Source: CAWBRT01 sp963819175
GTDB taxonomy: Bacteria > Acidobacteriota > Terriglobia > Terriglobales > Acidobacteriaceae
Assembly: GCA_963819175.1 (NCBI GenBank)
Contig: CAWFVJ010000013.1
Location: 558,001 to 622,000 of the forward strand
Length of the DNA: 64,000 bases
Direction of reading: 5' to 3'
In this document: piece by piece, positions 7,727 through 17,487 of the stretch
Position numbering within the stretch: the first letter of the stretch is position 1
How the letters are laid out: each line of letters starts with the position of its first letter
Program-made: the position numbers and the translations under genes
Notes under the pieces: generated by a model
Told to the model about the DNA's origin: nothing
What the model saw: the letters and a program-made list of their open reading frames with translations, nothing else
Databases searched by the model: none

Positions 7727-9751
7727 CTACGGTTCGCGAAGCTGTAGCTCATCGAGAGCGCGGGCCGTGGCCGAAAGCAGGGCATCCGGCCCGACGGGCG
7801 CTCCGGCGGCATGCTGCATCCACAGGTCGGGCGCAACGCAGCCGGAGCTGACCATGCGCTTAAACTCCGGCCCGACCGAGCCTGCCTTGCGGATCTGCTC
7901 CTCAATCTGGAACGCAATGAGATGGCCCACCGGGTAGTCGGGGAGATAAAGAAATCCATCAATCATGTGCGAATAAATTGCCAGCAACACGACATCCGTT
8001 TGATTAAAGACAGAGGCATAGTAGCGGTTCCAAATATCCTTGGCAATCGCCAGTGTTGCCTGCTTCAACTCGGCCGGCGCGGCATTCGGATGATCGTACA
8101 TCCAGTGCCACACGTCGATATCGACCAGCGAGACCCCAGCGATCTCGTATGTGCCCCAGAAGACATCGAGCGTTTTCAACGCTTCCGCATCGCTGTCGGG
8201 CGATTGCAGCCCAAGCAATTCGAGATCACGGGCCTGAAAAACGAACGCCAGCGCTTCGGTGAACGCCGTATTCGGGACACCGTGCAGCAGCCAGTGATCC
8301 ATGCCGTTCATGGAAAGTGTCTGCTCCACGTTGTGTCCCATCTCATGCGCCGCGATGTTGAAGCCCTTGTAGTTCATGCCGCTCTCGCCGACGCGCGTTC
8401 GCAGGTGTGCCTTCGCGGCGCGCATTCCGGAACCCATGGCATGGCCTGCTCCGCGCCCGGGATCGACCACGATGCTGGCCGCTGTCCTCTCCGCGTCGGA
8501 CGGCGCGAATCCGAGCTTCACCAGAAGATTCGATATGTCATTGCCGTACGCTTCCGGTGTGGGGTATCGCTGGGCAACAATCTGATCGAGCTCGGCTTCG
8601 CTGTATCGGCTCTTGGCGCGGAAGCCGTTGTACCAGATATCGAACGGCTCCAGCGAACGCCCGAGCCGGTGTCGAATGAGAGCTGCGACACGGCCGACGA
8701 GTGGAGACGCTACCACCTGCTCCAGCATGGCGCGCACGCGTGGTTCGGGTATCTCGCGGTTCTCATCGAAGCGGCGGGCGATGAGCGTGGGCGCGGTAGG
8801 CGAATAAGGATCGGCTTGCCGGGCCGCCTGGAACGTGTCCAACAGCATGCGGTAACGTGTATCCGGCTCTCGGGCGGCCGCCTGCGCGCCGGCCGCTACG
8901 CGGTTGGTAAAAGGATCCCAGTCGACCGCGGGATTATTGATCACAATCGCCGGTATTTCCTGGCTGATGATGCGCTCCATAACACGCTGAATCGTGCGCT
9001 GCTTCGCCAGTCCGTTCTCCACGTCGGCATAATCGGCCTTGATCTCATCGCGCAGGTTCCAGTGCGACAGTAATCGCATGTTGGGAGGAAACAGGCGGGT
9101 TCCGGCAGCATCGACCAGTTGATGCATCCAGATGTTGTATTCGGCAATATAGCGCTCGGCATCCGAGGACGCTTTGGCGATGGCGAGGCTCACGTGGGCG
9201 GGAATTCGCTTCGAAAATCGCTGCGCAAGCCGCACCTCGGCCCACTGGCGGCGGCTCCAGTGTCTTCCCTCGGTGAGGCGTTCGTCGAGCGTGGTGAGCG
9301 GAAAATTCAACAACACGACAAATGCGAGCCGGTTTTGAAACGAGTCATCGAGAAAGTGCGCCGAAGGATCGTAGCCGGCAAAGATCTCGTCGAACGGAAG
9401 AATTGGCCCGCGTTCAAGGTCCGATTGAGTGCGAAACTCACGCACGATCTCCTGCGAGTGCCCGTCATATTGCTCAAGCAGGGATTCAAAGCGGGTGAAC
9501 ATGGTTTCGAGTGCCGCCTGGTCGCCCGCAAAGTTTGCCTTCACAAACTCTGCCAATGCGCTCGCATCGCCGTCCGTGTCATACCAGTATCCGGAAACTT
9601 GCTTGAGCCCGCGCGCCGCGCGCTGGCGCTGCGATTCGCCGTAGCGCGAAACGAGTTCCTCCTCCAATCTGGCAACGGCGTCCCGCATCCACGACAGCGG
9701 CTGTGTCGAAGCCGGCTTCTCGCGTTCGGAGGCACTCACAACGATGTTCAT
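7727..9751 (-). CDS. HExxH zinc metallopeptidase, gluzincin-like
   Basis: A 674-residue protein whose only clear signature is the zinc site AAHEMGHNVEQTL near residue 460, with a downstream acidic stretch (TAFTEALAFVFQARD) that could supply the third ligand Glu as in M3/M2-type gluzincins. No signal peptide is evident (start MNIVVSASEREK), so it is probably cytoplasmic. The sequence is helix-rich throughout, as in M3-like oligopeptidases. GAGGAG precedes ATG 9751. It sits 97 bp upstream of the tryptophanase-family gene on the same strand; peptide breakdown feeding amino-acid lysis is possible but unproven. Confidence 0.65.
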   Translation of the reverse strand: MNIVVSASEREKPASTQPLSWMRDAVARLEEELVSRYGESQRQRAARGLKQVSGYWYDTDGDASALAEFVKANFAGDQAALETMFTRFESLLEQYDGHSQEIVREFRTQSDLERGPILPFDEIFAGYDPSAHFLDDSFQNRLAFVVLLNFPLTTLDERLTEGRHWSRRQWAEVRLAQRFSKRIPAHVSLAIAKASSDAERYIAEYNIWMHQLVDAAGTRLFPPNMRLLSHWNLRDEIKADYADVENGLAKQRTIQRVMERIISQEIPAIVINNPAVDWDPFTNRVAAGAQAAAREPDTRYRMLLDTFQAARQADPYSPTAPTLIARRFDENREIPEPRVRAMLEQVVASPLVGRVAALIRHRLGRSLEPFDIWYNGFRAKSRYSEAELDQIVAQRYPTPEAYGNDISNLLVKLGFAPSDAERTAASIVVDPGRGAGHAMGSGMRAAKAHLRTRVGESGMNYKGFNIAAHEMGHNVEQTLSMNGMDHWLLHGVPNTAFTEALAFVFQARDLELLGLQSPDSDAEALKTLDVFWGTYEIAGVSLVDIDVWHWMYDHPNAAPAELKQATLAIAKDIWNRYYASVFNQTDVVLLAIYSHMIDGFLYLPDYPVGHLIAFQIEEQIRKAGSVGPEFKRMVSSGCVAPDLWMQHAAGAPVGPDALLSATARALDELQLREP

Positions 9752-9858
9752 CTTCGGCTCCTCTGTTGTAAGAGTGAAAAAAAGAGGCAGCGCTAACCGT
9801 ATGAAGAATTTATGAAACAGTTCTCGTTGATGCCCCGGAAGTGCGCTGCATAAAGAAG

Positions 9859-9946
9859 GTCATCCTGAGCGACCAGGATCCCCGGAACCCAAGCATTACA
9901 AATCAACTACACAGATTCTTCGCTCGTTCTGCTCGCTCAGAATGAC
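9859..9946. repeat. palindromic intergenic repeat (GTCATCCTGAGCGA family)
   Basis: GTCATCCTGAGCGA at 9859-9872 is matched by the inverted TCGCTCAGAATGAC at 9933-9946 (one mismatch), enclosing 60 bp. The same core recurs at 59414-59559, 59741-60065 and 61846-61966. It lies between the metallopeptidase and sodC genes. Confidence 0.7.
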
Positions 9947-9987
9947 ACTTCCAAAGGTTATTGCGCAAGCTTCGAGACGCCGCTCTG

Positions 9988-10572
9988 CTATCGTGTGATT
10001 ACACCGCAGGCAATACGATCGCCGGCGTTTCCCGCGGGATCGCTCTTGTTGTCATCGGCCTTGGCATGGATTACCAGCGCCGTGCCGCCATTTGCGAAAA
10101 GGGAGTTTGGCACGGAGCCATCGCCCAGCACGACGCGAGGATCCGTCACAGTTCCCTTGTACTTGCCTTTCGGCCCAATCGTGATGTTGGGCATATCGCC
10201 GGCATGCGGGCCTTCAGGATTCTGCAATCCGTGATGCTTGCCGGTGGGATTGAAATGCCCGCCGGCGGAGGTGAAGGCCGGAGTATCGCACTTGGCGGTC
10301 TGGTGGAAGTGAATGGCGTGCTCGCCGGGCGACAGGTTCTTCAGGTTCAGCTTCATCACGACCCCGTCTTTTGTCTGCCTCAGTTCTGCGCTGCCGACAC
10401 TGGCGCCACTGGCATTTTTCAATTCGACTTTCTTGTGTCCCATAAGCATCGGCCGGTCCGATTTGTCTATGCCAAGGGTGGGGCCGGATGGCTCATGCAT
10501 GCCTTTGTCTTGCGCGATGGATAACGTTGCGAAACAAAGTAGTGCGAGGACGGCCAGACGTTGCAATCTCAT
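9988..10572 (-). CDS. sodC: Cu/Zn superoxide dismutase, exported
   Basis: A 194-residue SodC with a signal peptide (RLAVLALLCFATLSIAQ). Copper and zinc ligands are visible: HAIHFHQTAKCD (copper His pair and disulfide Cys), GGHFNPTGKHHG and PHAGDMPNI (zinc His/Asp), LVIHAKADDN (copper His), and GNAGDRIACGVI with the second disulfide Cys and the GDR motif near the active-site Arg. It dismutates superoxide in the periplasm. ATG 10572 is preceded by AGGAG. It stands alone between a repeat and the EVE gene. Confidence 0.92.
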   Translation of the reverse strand: MRLQRLAVLALLCFATLSIAQDKGMHEPSGPTLGIDKSDRPMLMGHKKVELKNASGASVGSAELRQTKDGVVMKLNLKNLSPGEHAIHFHQTAKCDTPAFTSAGGHFNPTGKHHGLQNPEGPHAGDMPNITIGPKGKYKGTVTDPRVVLGDGSVPNSLFANGGTALVIHAKADDNKSDPAGNAGDRIACGVITR

Positions 10573-10636
10573 TAGCAATCTCCTGATCCACTTGGATGTG
10601 AACTGCTTGTCCCATGTAGCTCCGGGCGGGGATGAG

Positions 10637-11023
10637 TCATTCCCCGCCAGAGAGCAGGAAGCTGAACTGCTCGTCGCTGAGAGGAACCACCGAGAGTCTG
10701 CCCTGCTTCAGCAGAGGCGATTGCGCGAAAAGCTTATTCGCTTTGATCGCGGCCAGCGGAACCGGCTTGGCAAGCCGCTTCCCTGCCTTAATTCGCACCA
10801 CCGGAGACTTGGGTTCACCGACGTCGACCGAGAGCACTCGCGCAGTACCGACGGCACACCGCTCCTCGCCCGTGTGATAGACAATGATCTTCGCTCCGGA
10901 CTTTAGTTCACGAAGCACTTTGACCGCTTGCGGATTGGTAACGCCATCCCACACAGTCTCGCCGTCGCGCTCGAGGTCGGCGAAGGAATACTCAGAAGGC
11001 TCGGTCTTAAACAGCACGCTCAT
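10637..11023 (-). CDS. EVE-domain protein
   Basis: A 128-residue single-domain protein. It opens with the EVE/thymocyte-nuclear-protein-1-like FKTEPSEYSFADLERDGETV, then WDGVTNPQAVKVLRELKSG and IIVYHTGEERCAVGTARVL. EVE domains are PUA-like folds that bind modified bases in DNA or RNA and often accompany restriction systems, but none is seen here. The start at 11023 gives the canonical N terminus; a longer frame reaches 11104 without support. It is probably a housekeeping nucleic-acid-binding protein. Confidence 0.85.
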   Translation of the reverse strand: MSVLFKTEPSEYSFADLERDGETVWDGVTNPQAVKVLRELKSGAKIIVYHTGEERCAVGTARVLSVDVGEPKSPVVRIKAGKRLAKPVPLAAIKANKLFAQSPLLKQGRLSVVPLSDEQFSFLLSGGE

Positions 11024-11121
11024 GGTGCAGCATTGTAGCCGATGGAACGGCATTCGTGCACCGCACGTTGTAGAATTTGGTTGCCGTCTTGGCGATGCGG
11101 ACAACTGGTAAGGGAGAAGCG

Positions 11122-12106
11122 ATGGAATACATCAACATGGGTTCCACTGGACTTAAGATTTCGCGGCTCGCCTTGGGCTGCATGACCTACGGATCGAAGC
11201 GGTGGCGACCCTGGGTGCTCGATGAAAGCGAATCGCAACCGTTCATCAGGCGCGCGTGGGAGCTTGGCATCAACTTTTTCGATACAGCCGATATGTACTC
11301 TCTGGGGGCCAGCGAAGAAGTGCTCGGACGCGCCATCAAGAGTCTCGGAATTCGACGCGAAAACGTGGTGATTGCGACCAAGCTGTTTTACACGATGGGC
11401 GACGGCCCCAATGAACAAGGCCTCTCGCGCAAGCACATCCGTCATGCCATCGACGCTTCGCTGCAACGGCTCGGAACCGACTACGTGGACCTCTACCAGA
11501 TCCACCGCTTCGACAAGCACACCACCATTGAGGAAACCATGGAGGCGCTTGGGCGAGGTGGTTCGCGCCGGCAAGGCCCTGTACCTGGGCGCCTCCTCAA
11601 TGCCTGCTTACCGATTTATGAAGATGCAGCACGCCGCGGAGCGCCTGGGTTCGCCCCGCTTTGTCAGTATGCAGAATCACTACAACATCATCTACCGGGA
11701 AGAGGAGCGGGAGATGCTTCCCTGCTGCCGGGAAGAAGGCATAGCAGTCTTGCCATGGAGTCCGCTTGCCCGCGGCTTCGTCATGGGAAACCGGCGCAAG
11801 CAGGACCTTGGCGACACCGAGCGGGCGAAGACCGATGACTACGCGCAGAAACTCTATTATCGCGATGAGGATTTTGCCGTGGTGGACAAGATTTCGGCGG
11901 TGGCCAAACGATTGGGCGTTTCCAATGCGCAAGTGTCGCTTGCGTGGTTGCTGCAGCAGCCCGGCGTCACCGCGCCCATCATCGGCGCCAGCAAACTCCA
12001 CCACCTGGAAGAATTAGTGAAAGCGCTCGAACTCAAACTCGGCGAGGAAGAGCTGCGCGAGTTGAACGAAACCTACCGGCCTCACCCGGTGCTCGGGTTC
12101 ACTTAA
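11122..12106 (+). CDS. aldo/keto reductase, broken by a single-base insertion
   Basis: NADPH-dependent aldo/keto reductase (YajO/IolS-like) of about 327 residues once corrected. The first frame carries STGLKISRLALGCMTYG, NFFDTADMYSLGASEEVLG (catalytic Asp, Tyr) and DYVDLYQIHRFD, then ends in nonsense after ETMEALG. The second frame resumes with EVVRAGKALYLGASSMPAYR and runs through SPLARGFVMG and GVTAPIIGAS to the stop. One extra G in GGG at 11551-11553 explains the break. Ribosome site AAGGGAG precedes ATG 11122. Its stop overlaps the convergent egtD stop by 3 bp. Substrate unknown. Confidence 0.85.
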
Positions 12107-13062
12107 AAAGCCGGGGCGAGCATGTGCAGTTCGAACCAGTGCCGGTCATCTGTCCAGCTCTGAAGGGATGTCATGCTCGCCGCGCCAAAGAGCCACCGCA
12201 GCATCGCAGGAGTGTATTTGTAGCTGTTCTCGGTGTGAATGGTCTCGCCCGCCTCGAAGCAAAAACCTCGGGGCAAGCCCTTTAACCAGACTTGTTGCGC
12301 GACGGCACTCTCCAGGTGCATCTCGACGCGCGACTCCTGCTGGTTCCACACCGCCGAGTGGCGGAAGCGCTCCAGATCAAAATCTCCCTCTAATTCGCGA
12401 TTGATACGATGAAGGACGTTCTTGTTAAAAGCGGCGGTCACGCCTTGAGCATCGTCGTAGGCAGGCAGAAGAACTTGCGGCGATTTCGCCAGATCAACGC
12501 CCAAGAGCAAACGATCGGCTGCCTGCATCGTCCGCCGTACTCGCGCCAACAGCGCCGCGGCTTCCATCGGTTCGAAATTACCAATGCTTGACCCTATGTA
12601 GAGAATCAGCCGAGGGCCGGAATCATTCGGCATTGGCATTCCGCAGGTGTAATCGGCCACGACCGGCGCCAGTCGAAGGCGCGGAACCCGGGCATGAAGC
12701 TGGCGCGCGGCAACCTGCAGGGCGCTGCCGGAAACATCAATCGGAACGTAGGTGATCAGGCCATCGCGTTGCGCCAGCGATTGCAACAGCAGCGCCGTTT
12801 TCGAAGCGCTCCCCGCTCCGAGTTCCACCACGGTGTGGACATTGCCGGCGGCCTCCGCAATGACATCGATGTTGCTCTCCAGAATGGCGCGCTCGGTTCG
12901 GGTCAGATAGTACTCGGGAAGTTCGCAGATCTGCTCGAACAATGCGGACCCACGGGCGTCGTAAAAAAGTTTTGGCGGCAGACATTTTCTCGGTTGGCTC
13001 AGGCCACCGAGAACATCCGCCGCTATGGTTGGAACTGCTGAGAGCTCTCTGCTGGTCGCCAT
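12103..13062 (-). CDS. egtD: L-histidine N-alpha-methyltransferase (ergothioneine biosynthesis)
   Basis: A 319-residue SAM-dependent methyltransferase of the EgtD family (DUF2260-type), which trimethylates histidine to hercynine. Recognisable stretches are PPKLFYDARGSALFEQICE, LPEYYLTRTERAIL, VVELGAGSASKTALLLQ (SAM loop) and LILYIGSSIGNFEP, all characteristic of EgtD. It lies 6 bp downstream of egtB on the same strand, so EgtD makes hercynine and EgtB then adds the sulfur donor. egtA, egtC and egtE are absent from the window, as in many non-actinobacterial two-gene versions. Confidence 0.93.
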   Translation of the reverse strand: MATSRELSAVPTIAADVLGGLSQPRKCLPPKLFYDARGSALFEQICELPEYYLTRTERAILESNIDVIAEAAGNVHTVVELGAGSASKTALLLQSLAQRDGLITYVPIDVSGSALQVAARQLHARVPRLRLAPVVADYTCGMPMPNDSGPRLILYIGSSIGNFEPMEAAALLARVRRTMQAADRLLLGVDLAKSPQVLLPAYDDAQGVTAAFNKNVLHRINRELEGDFDLERFRHSAVWNQQESRVEMHLESAVAQQVWLKGLPRGFCFEAGETIHTENSYKYTPAMLRWLFGAASMTSLQSWTDDRHWFELHMLAPAF

Positions 13063-13068
13063 TGTGCT

Positions 13069-14340
13069 TTAGTTGCCGTCTCGTGCCAAACGGATTCCGG
13101 AAAATTGCCAGCGCGCGCCGGGTGGAAAGAAGTTTCGATAGCTGGCTCGAAGATGCGAATGCGGCGTGGCGCAGGACCCGCCGCGCAACACAAATTGGTT
13201 GCACATGAACTTGCCGTTATATTCACCTAGCGCGCCGGATGCCGGTTGGAAGCCTGGATAAGCCAAATAAGCACTTGCAGTCCACTCCCAGACGTCGCCG
13301 AACATCTGGCGCGGGCCGGAACTTCCCTGCTCCGCGGCCATCGGATGGAGTTGATGCGATTCCAACAGGTTCCCCGAAAGGGGCACTCCTGCCGCCACGA
13401 CCTCCCACTCTTCCTCGCGGCAAAGTCGAGCGCCAGCCCAACGCGCGAAAGCGTCGGCTTCGTAATAGCTCACGTGGCAAACAGGCTCGTGTAAATCGAT
13501 CTCTTGCATTCCGGCCATGGTAAAAACGCGCCAATTTCCAAAATGCTCCTCCCAGTACAACGGGGCTTGCCATTTTTCCACTTGCACGATGTCCCAACCG
13601 TCTGAAAGCCACAGCTCCGGGCGCGAGTATCCCCGGTCATTCATGAACTCCAGGTACTCGGCGTTGCTCACCAAACGTGCCGCGAGTTTGAAGGGCGATA
13701 AATAAACTCTGTGCCGGGGCAGTTCGTTGTCGAAGGCAAATCCATCGCCGCAGTGGCCGACCTCGTAAATGCCCTCGTCCGCCATGACCCACGCCACGGG
13801 TTCGAAACGAGAGGCCAGTTTGATTTGCTGTTGCGCATACGCAGGACGCAGCGGCTGCGACCACAAAGCGTATTTCACGTCCGTGACGATCAACTCCTGA
13901 TGTTGTTGCTCGTGATTCAGGCCCAGCTCGACCCTGGCCAGAATGTCGCGCTCCGGTTCCTGGTCGAGCAGCGTTCGCATGGTGCGATCCACGTGCTCGC
14001 GATAGGCCAGAACCTCGTCCAATCCAGGGCGTGACATCAGCCCGCGTCGCGTCCGCAACGGATGGCCGCCCAACTGTTTGTAATAGGAATTGAAGAGGTG
14101 AGTAAACTCAGGGCGGAAGAGGCTATAGTTCGGAAGGCCGGATAAAATGAAGGTTTCAAAGAACCACGTCGTATGCGCCAGGTGCCACTTAGCGGGGCTG
14201 GCGTCCGCCATCGGTTGCAACTGCATGTCTTCCGCGCTGAGCGGAGCGCACAAGGAAACAGTTGTCTGCCTAACTTGTTCGTAGCGCAAAGCCAACGAAC
14301 CGGATTCTTCTTCAGCTATGGATCTGGATGAGAGCCCCAT
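13069..14340 (-). CDS. egtB: hercynine oxygenase / sulfoxide synthase
   Basis: A 423-residue EgtB with an N-terminal DinB-like domain and a C-terminal formylglycine-generating-enzyme-type domain. The DinB part shows KWHLAHTTWFFETFIL and GLNHEQQHQELI, together supplying the iron-binding HX3HXE plus distal His. The FGE part ends with GGSCATPHSHLRASYRNFF and SGIRLAR. It uses iron and O2 to join hercynine to cysteine or gamma-glutamylcysteine. ATG 14340 is preceded by AGAGG five bases upstream and is preferred over the in-frame ATG at 14373. Lack of egtA nearby would fit direct use of cysteine, but that is inference. Confidence 0.92.
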   Translation of the reverse strand: MGLSSRSIAEEESGSLALRYEQVRQTTVSLCAPLSAEDMQLQPMADASPAKWHLAHTTWFFETFILSGLPNYSLFRPEFTHLFNSYYKQLGGHPLRTRRGLMSRPGLDEVLAYREHVDRTMRTLLDQEPERDILARVELGLNHEQQHQELIVTDVKYALWSQPLRPAYAQQQIKLASRFEPVAWVMADEGIYEVGHCGDGFAFDNELPRHRVYLSPFKLAARLVSNAEYLEFMNDRGYSRPELWLSDGWDIVQVEKWQAPLYWEEHFGNWRVFTMAGMQEIDLHEPVCHVSYYEADAFARWAGARLCREEEWEVVAAGVPLSGNLLESHQLHPMAAEQGSSGPRQMFGDVWEWTASAYLAYPGFQPASGALGEYNGKFMCNQFVLRGGSCATPHSHLRASYRNFFPPGARWQFSGIRLARDGN

Positions 14341-14501
14341 GTGTACCTCTGGCTCGCACACCTTCGCCAGCATCCTGCGCGGCCAAGGCGAGCGCGCACA
14401 CGAAATAGATTGGATGCTCCGAGATCGGCATGGAGAACCGGACGATGTTGTTTTTGTGAGTGGCTGGATTTGGCCCCAGGGATGCCAATATAAAAAGAGT
14501 C

Positions 14502-17090
14502 TCAGGCAGGTGGTTGCAGCTCTTCGATGAGCGAATCGCGGAGCTTGCCAATGACTTCGACCGGCAGCTTCTTTCTCTCCGCAGTCAGATAAAACACGTC
14601 GATGGCCATCTCGCCTTCGGTATCGATCAGCGCCACTTCAATGTTGCAGCCGTTTTCCGCCAGGATGGAGGCGATACGATAAAGCAACCCCGGGCGGTCC
14701 TGCGTGACCACCTCAACGATCGTGCTGCGACGCGCGGAGGTCTCATCAATCTGGACCCGTGGCTCGATGCGCACCTTGGGCGTCCTGCCGCCGGAGTGCT
14801 TGCGTCCGCTCCCCAGGGCCTCCAGGCTGCGCCCACCCGTGAGCACATCGACAAAGCTGCGACGAAAACGGTCCCACTCTTGAAGGTTCAACTCCAGTGT
14901 GTGAAATCGATCTGTGAAAAGGAACGTATCGACTACCACGCCCGCAGCGTTGGAGAAGGCGTCCGCCTTCACGATGTTCATCCCCCACGCGGCTAGAATT
15001 CCGGCCAGCTTGGCGAAGAGCACCGGCTGATCGTTGGTGACCACCGTCATCTCGAACGTATCTCGATTGCGCGTGAGGACGGTCTGCACGGGTTCGGAGC
15101 GCAGCTTGGCGGCGAGTTCCACGTGAGTAACAACGGCTTGCGGGCTATGCAGGCGCAGATAGCGGCGCGGCAAGCCCTCCAGAAACTCACGCAGCCGCCT
15201 GGCCCCGAAGGACGGAGCCAGAACGCGTATCTTCGCAAATTGCTCGTCGCGGATATCGGCATGGACACGTTCGTCATCAACGCTGCGGTCGAGTTCATTG
15301 GTAGTAGCAACATAAAGCCGCCAGAGATTTTCCGCCTTCCAAGCAGTCATGGCGTCAGGATTGACCGCGCTGATGTCGGCGTAAGTCAGCAAGCAGAGCA
15401 TCTTGAGGCGCTCGGGAGAGCCGACGGCCAGCGCCAAATTCTTCAACGTGGCCGGATCGAAGATATCGCGGCGCATCGCCGCGGACATATCGAGGTGGTA
15501 GGCGATCAGGAAGAAGACGGTATCGCGATCATCCTGCGCAAGCTCCAAGTCCGCGCAGATGCGAGTAGCAGCTTGCAGGCTGTCATCCACATGCGATTCA
15601 GAGCTGCCGGCTTTGCCCATATCATGGAGCAGCATCGCCAGGTACAGCAGGTCAGGACGCTCGATTTCGCCAAGCAGTTCGGCAAAATGACGCTCTTGAT
15701 CGTTGTCCTTGCCCAAACGATGAAGCGTATCAATGGCAAGAAAGGTATGCTCGTCGACCGTGTATCGATGATAAAAATCGCGCACGACGAGCGAATCGAG
15801 CGCGTGGAATTCGGGAACGAGCATGCCCAGTACACCAAGTTCCTGCATGGAGCGCAGGGCCAGGCCGGCATGCGGGCGAGTCAAAACCGCACGCAACGCC
15901 TGCCACCGGGCGGGGCCCGTCAATGGCCGGGCGGAAACCGATGGGAACGCCTGCTCGAGGCGCTGCTCCGTGCTGCCGGCGAGTTTGAATCCGTGCTGCG
16001 CAACAAACTCAAAAACGCGCAGAAAAACATCTTGATCGGTAATCGAAGAGGGCTGCTGAAGATAAACGCGTCCATTCACAGCGGAAAAATCGGGGTTCGA
16101 AAGCCGTGAACGCCAACTTTGAAACTGCTGGTAAATCGAAGATCGCGCCGGAACCACGTCATCGAGCATGATCGACGCCAGGCGATTGACGTTGCGCGCG
16201 TGCCGAAAGTAGCGACGCATCCAAGTGGCCGTGTCCGGCGCGTCCGGAAACCCTATGTGGTCCTGGGCCGCGGCATCTTGCGCCTCCCAGGAAAGCATGT
16301 TGTCATCTCGCCCCGCGCGATAGTGCAGAAAGCAGCGGACGGCGCTGAGAAAATCGATCGCCTGTTCCGTGCAACCGCGCAGGCTGGCCGGAAATCCGTC
16401 TGCGGGACTGGTCCAACCGTGGCTCCGCGAGAAGCCGTTGAGCAACGAAAGCCAGCTTGCAAGATGATAGTCGCGCAGTCCGCCGGGCGTATCCTTCACG
16501 TTCGGCTCAAGGTGGAAGATGGTGTTGCCCATCTTGCGCCGGCGCTCTTCATTCACCTCGGAGAGCCCGCGCACCAAGTCCTGCCACTCGCGCAAGATGA
16601 GCTTGGGCAAAACCTGCTCCCGAAGCCGTCGGAACAGTTCGAAGTCGCCCGCCAGAAAACGACAGTCAAGAAGAGAAATGTTGAATTCAAGATTGTCGCG
16701 GTGCAGGAGGTCACACTCTTCCAGGGTGCGGGTGGTCGGGCTGAGTTTCAGCCGTATGTCCCACATGTCCTGGCAGAGTTGGCGGATGACGTCCTTCTGT
16801 TCCGGGCTGGGAAGCGTCTTCTCGAACAGGAACAGAAGATCTATATCCGAATGCGGATAGAGTGAGCCGCGTCCGTAGCCGCCAACGGCGAGAAGCGCAA
16901 GGCCCGCCGGGGCCGCCTGTTCAGGAGACACATACTCCTGCCACAGACGCAAGGCCAGGGAGTCAACCAGCGCGGTACGGCGCCGAATCGCCAATCGTCC
17001 ATCGTGGGCCGCCGCGAAGTCGAGACGAATCTGCTCCGTCTCAGCATCGTAACCAGTTCGCAAGGTTTGAGCCAGGCCGCCCGCGGCCAT
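14502..17090 (-). CDS. glnD: [protein-PII] uridylyltransferase / uridylyl-removing enzyme
   Basis: An 862-residue bifunctional nitrogen sensor with normal GlnD layout. The nucleotidyltransferase domain is VGGYGRGSLYPHSDIDLLFL, where GS...D.D binds metal. A helical GlnE/PII-UTase linker follows (NTIFHLEPNVKDTPGGLRD), then an HD hydrolase domain (LYLAMLLHDMGKAGSSESH) for de-uridylylation. Two C-terminal ACT domains sense glutamine (EMTVVTNDQPVLFAKLAGIL and TIVEVVTQDRPGLLYRIASI). It sits 21 bp after glnB, its protein substrate, which follows amtB. This gives a compact nitrogen-status operon. Confidence 0.95.
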   Translation of the reverse strand: MAAGGLAQTLRTGYDAETEQIRLDFAAAHDGRLAIRRRTALVDSLALRLWQEYVSPEQAAPAGLALLAVGGYGRGSLYPHSDIDLLFLFEKTLPSPEQKDVIRQLCQDMWDIRLKLSPTTRTLEECDLLHRDNLEFNISLLDCRFLAGDFELFRRLREQVLPKLILREWQDLVRGLSEVNEERRRKMGNTIFHLEPNVKDTPGGLRDYHLASWLSLLNGFSRSHGWTSPADGFPASLRGCTEQAIDFLSAVRCFLHYRAGRDDNMLSWEAQDAAAQDHIGFPDAPDTATWMRRYFRHARNVNRLASIMLDDVVPARSSIYQQFQSWRSRLSNPDFSAVNGRVYLQQPSSITDQDVFLRVFEFVAQHGFKLAGSTEQRLEQAFPSVSARPLTGPARWQALRAVLTRPHAGLALRSMQELGVLGMLVPEFHALDSLVVRDFYHRYTVDEHTFLAIDTLHRLGKDNDQERHFAELLGEIERPDLLYLAMLLHDMGKAGSSESHVDDSLQAATRICADLELAQDDRDTVFFLIAYHLDMSAAMRRDIFDPATLKNLALAVGSPERLKMLCLLTYADISAVNPDAMTAWKAENLWRLYVATTNELDRSVDDERVHADIRDEQFAKIRVLAPSFGARRLREFLEGLPRRYLRLHSPQAVVTHVELAAKLRSEPVQTVLTRNRDTFEMTVVTNDQPVLFAKLAGILAAWGMNIVKADAFSNAAGVVVDTFLFTDRFHTLELNLQEWDRFRRSFVDVLTGGRSLEALGSGRKHSGGRTPKVRIEPRVQIDETSARRSTIVEVVTQDRPGLLYRIASILAENGCNIEVALIDTEGEMAIDVFYLTAERKKLPVEVIGKLRDSLIEELQPPA

Positions 17091-17111
17091 TAATGCACCT
17101 CTTGGACTACG

Positions 17112-17450
17112 CTACAGCGCGTTGTTGCCGCGCTCCTCGTTGCGAATGCGAACGGCCTCTTCGACTCGGGTGCGAAAGATCTTACCGTCACCGATTTTGC
17201 CTGTCTGCGCCGCTTTGATGATGGCGTTTTCAGCCTGCTCCACAACCTCGTCGCGAAGCACTATTTCCAGCTTGATTTTTGGCAGAAGGTCGACGGTATA
17301 TTCCCGCCCGCGGTAAAACTCTGTGTGCCCCTTCTGGCGGCCGTGGCCGCGTGCTTCCAGGACTGTCAGACCGTCGATACCGATTTCCAACAGTGCGCTC
17401 TTCACCGCATCGAGCTTAGAGGGTTGAATGATCGCTTCCAGTTTAGTCAT
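17112..17450 (-). CDS. glnB: nitrogen regulatory protein PII
   Basis: A 112-residue PII protein of exact family length. It begins MTKLEAIIQPSKLDAVKSAL. The T-loop has the uridylylation tyrosine in EFYRGREYTVDLLPK, followed by the second PII signature TGKIGDGKIFRTRVEEAVRI. It binds ATP/ADP and 2-oxoglutarate and controls AmtB and other targets. GGGAG precedes ATG 17450. It lies between amtB upstream and glnD downstream, the expected partners. Annotation as glnB or glnK is a matter of context; the amtB linkage would favour GlnK and the glnD linkage GlnB. Confidence 0.95.
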   Translation of the reverse strand: MTKLEAIIQPSKLDAVKSALLEIGIDGLTVLEARGHGRQKGHTEFYRGREYTVDLLPKIKLEIVLRDEVVEQAENAIIKAAQTGKIGDGKIFRTRVEEAVRIRNEERGNNAL

Positions 17451-17487
17451 CGTTCTCCCGTGAGTACGCAATTGCGTCCAGCCTCAA

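Noticed and set aside
7811..9073. 420-codon plus-strand frame opposite the HExxH peptidase
   Set aside because: Shadow frame, no motif, rich in Arg and His as expected from the reverse complement of Ala/Arg-rich coding DNA.
9859..9946. Possible rho-independent terminator for sodC or the peptidase
   Set aside because: The arms are 60 bp apart and match the dispersed repeat family, so it is better called a repeat.
11551..11553. Programmed +1 frameshift in the aldo/keto reductase
   Set aside because: The site GGG CGA has no known +1 signal such as a preceding slow stop codon; an extra G in the run is simpler.
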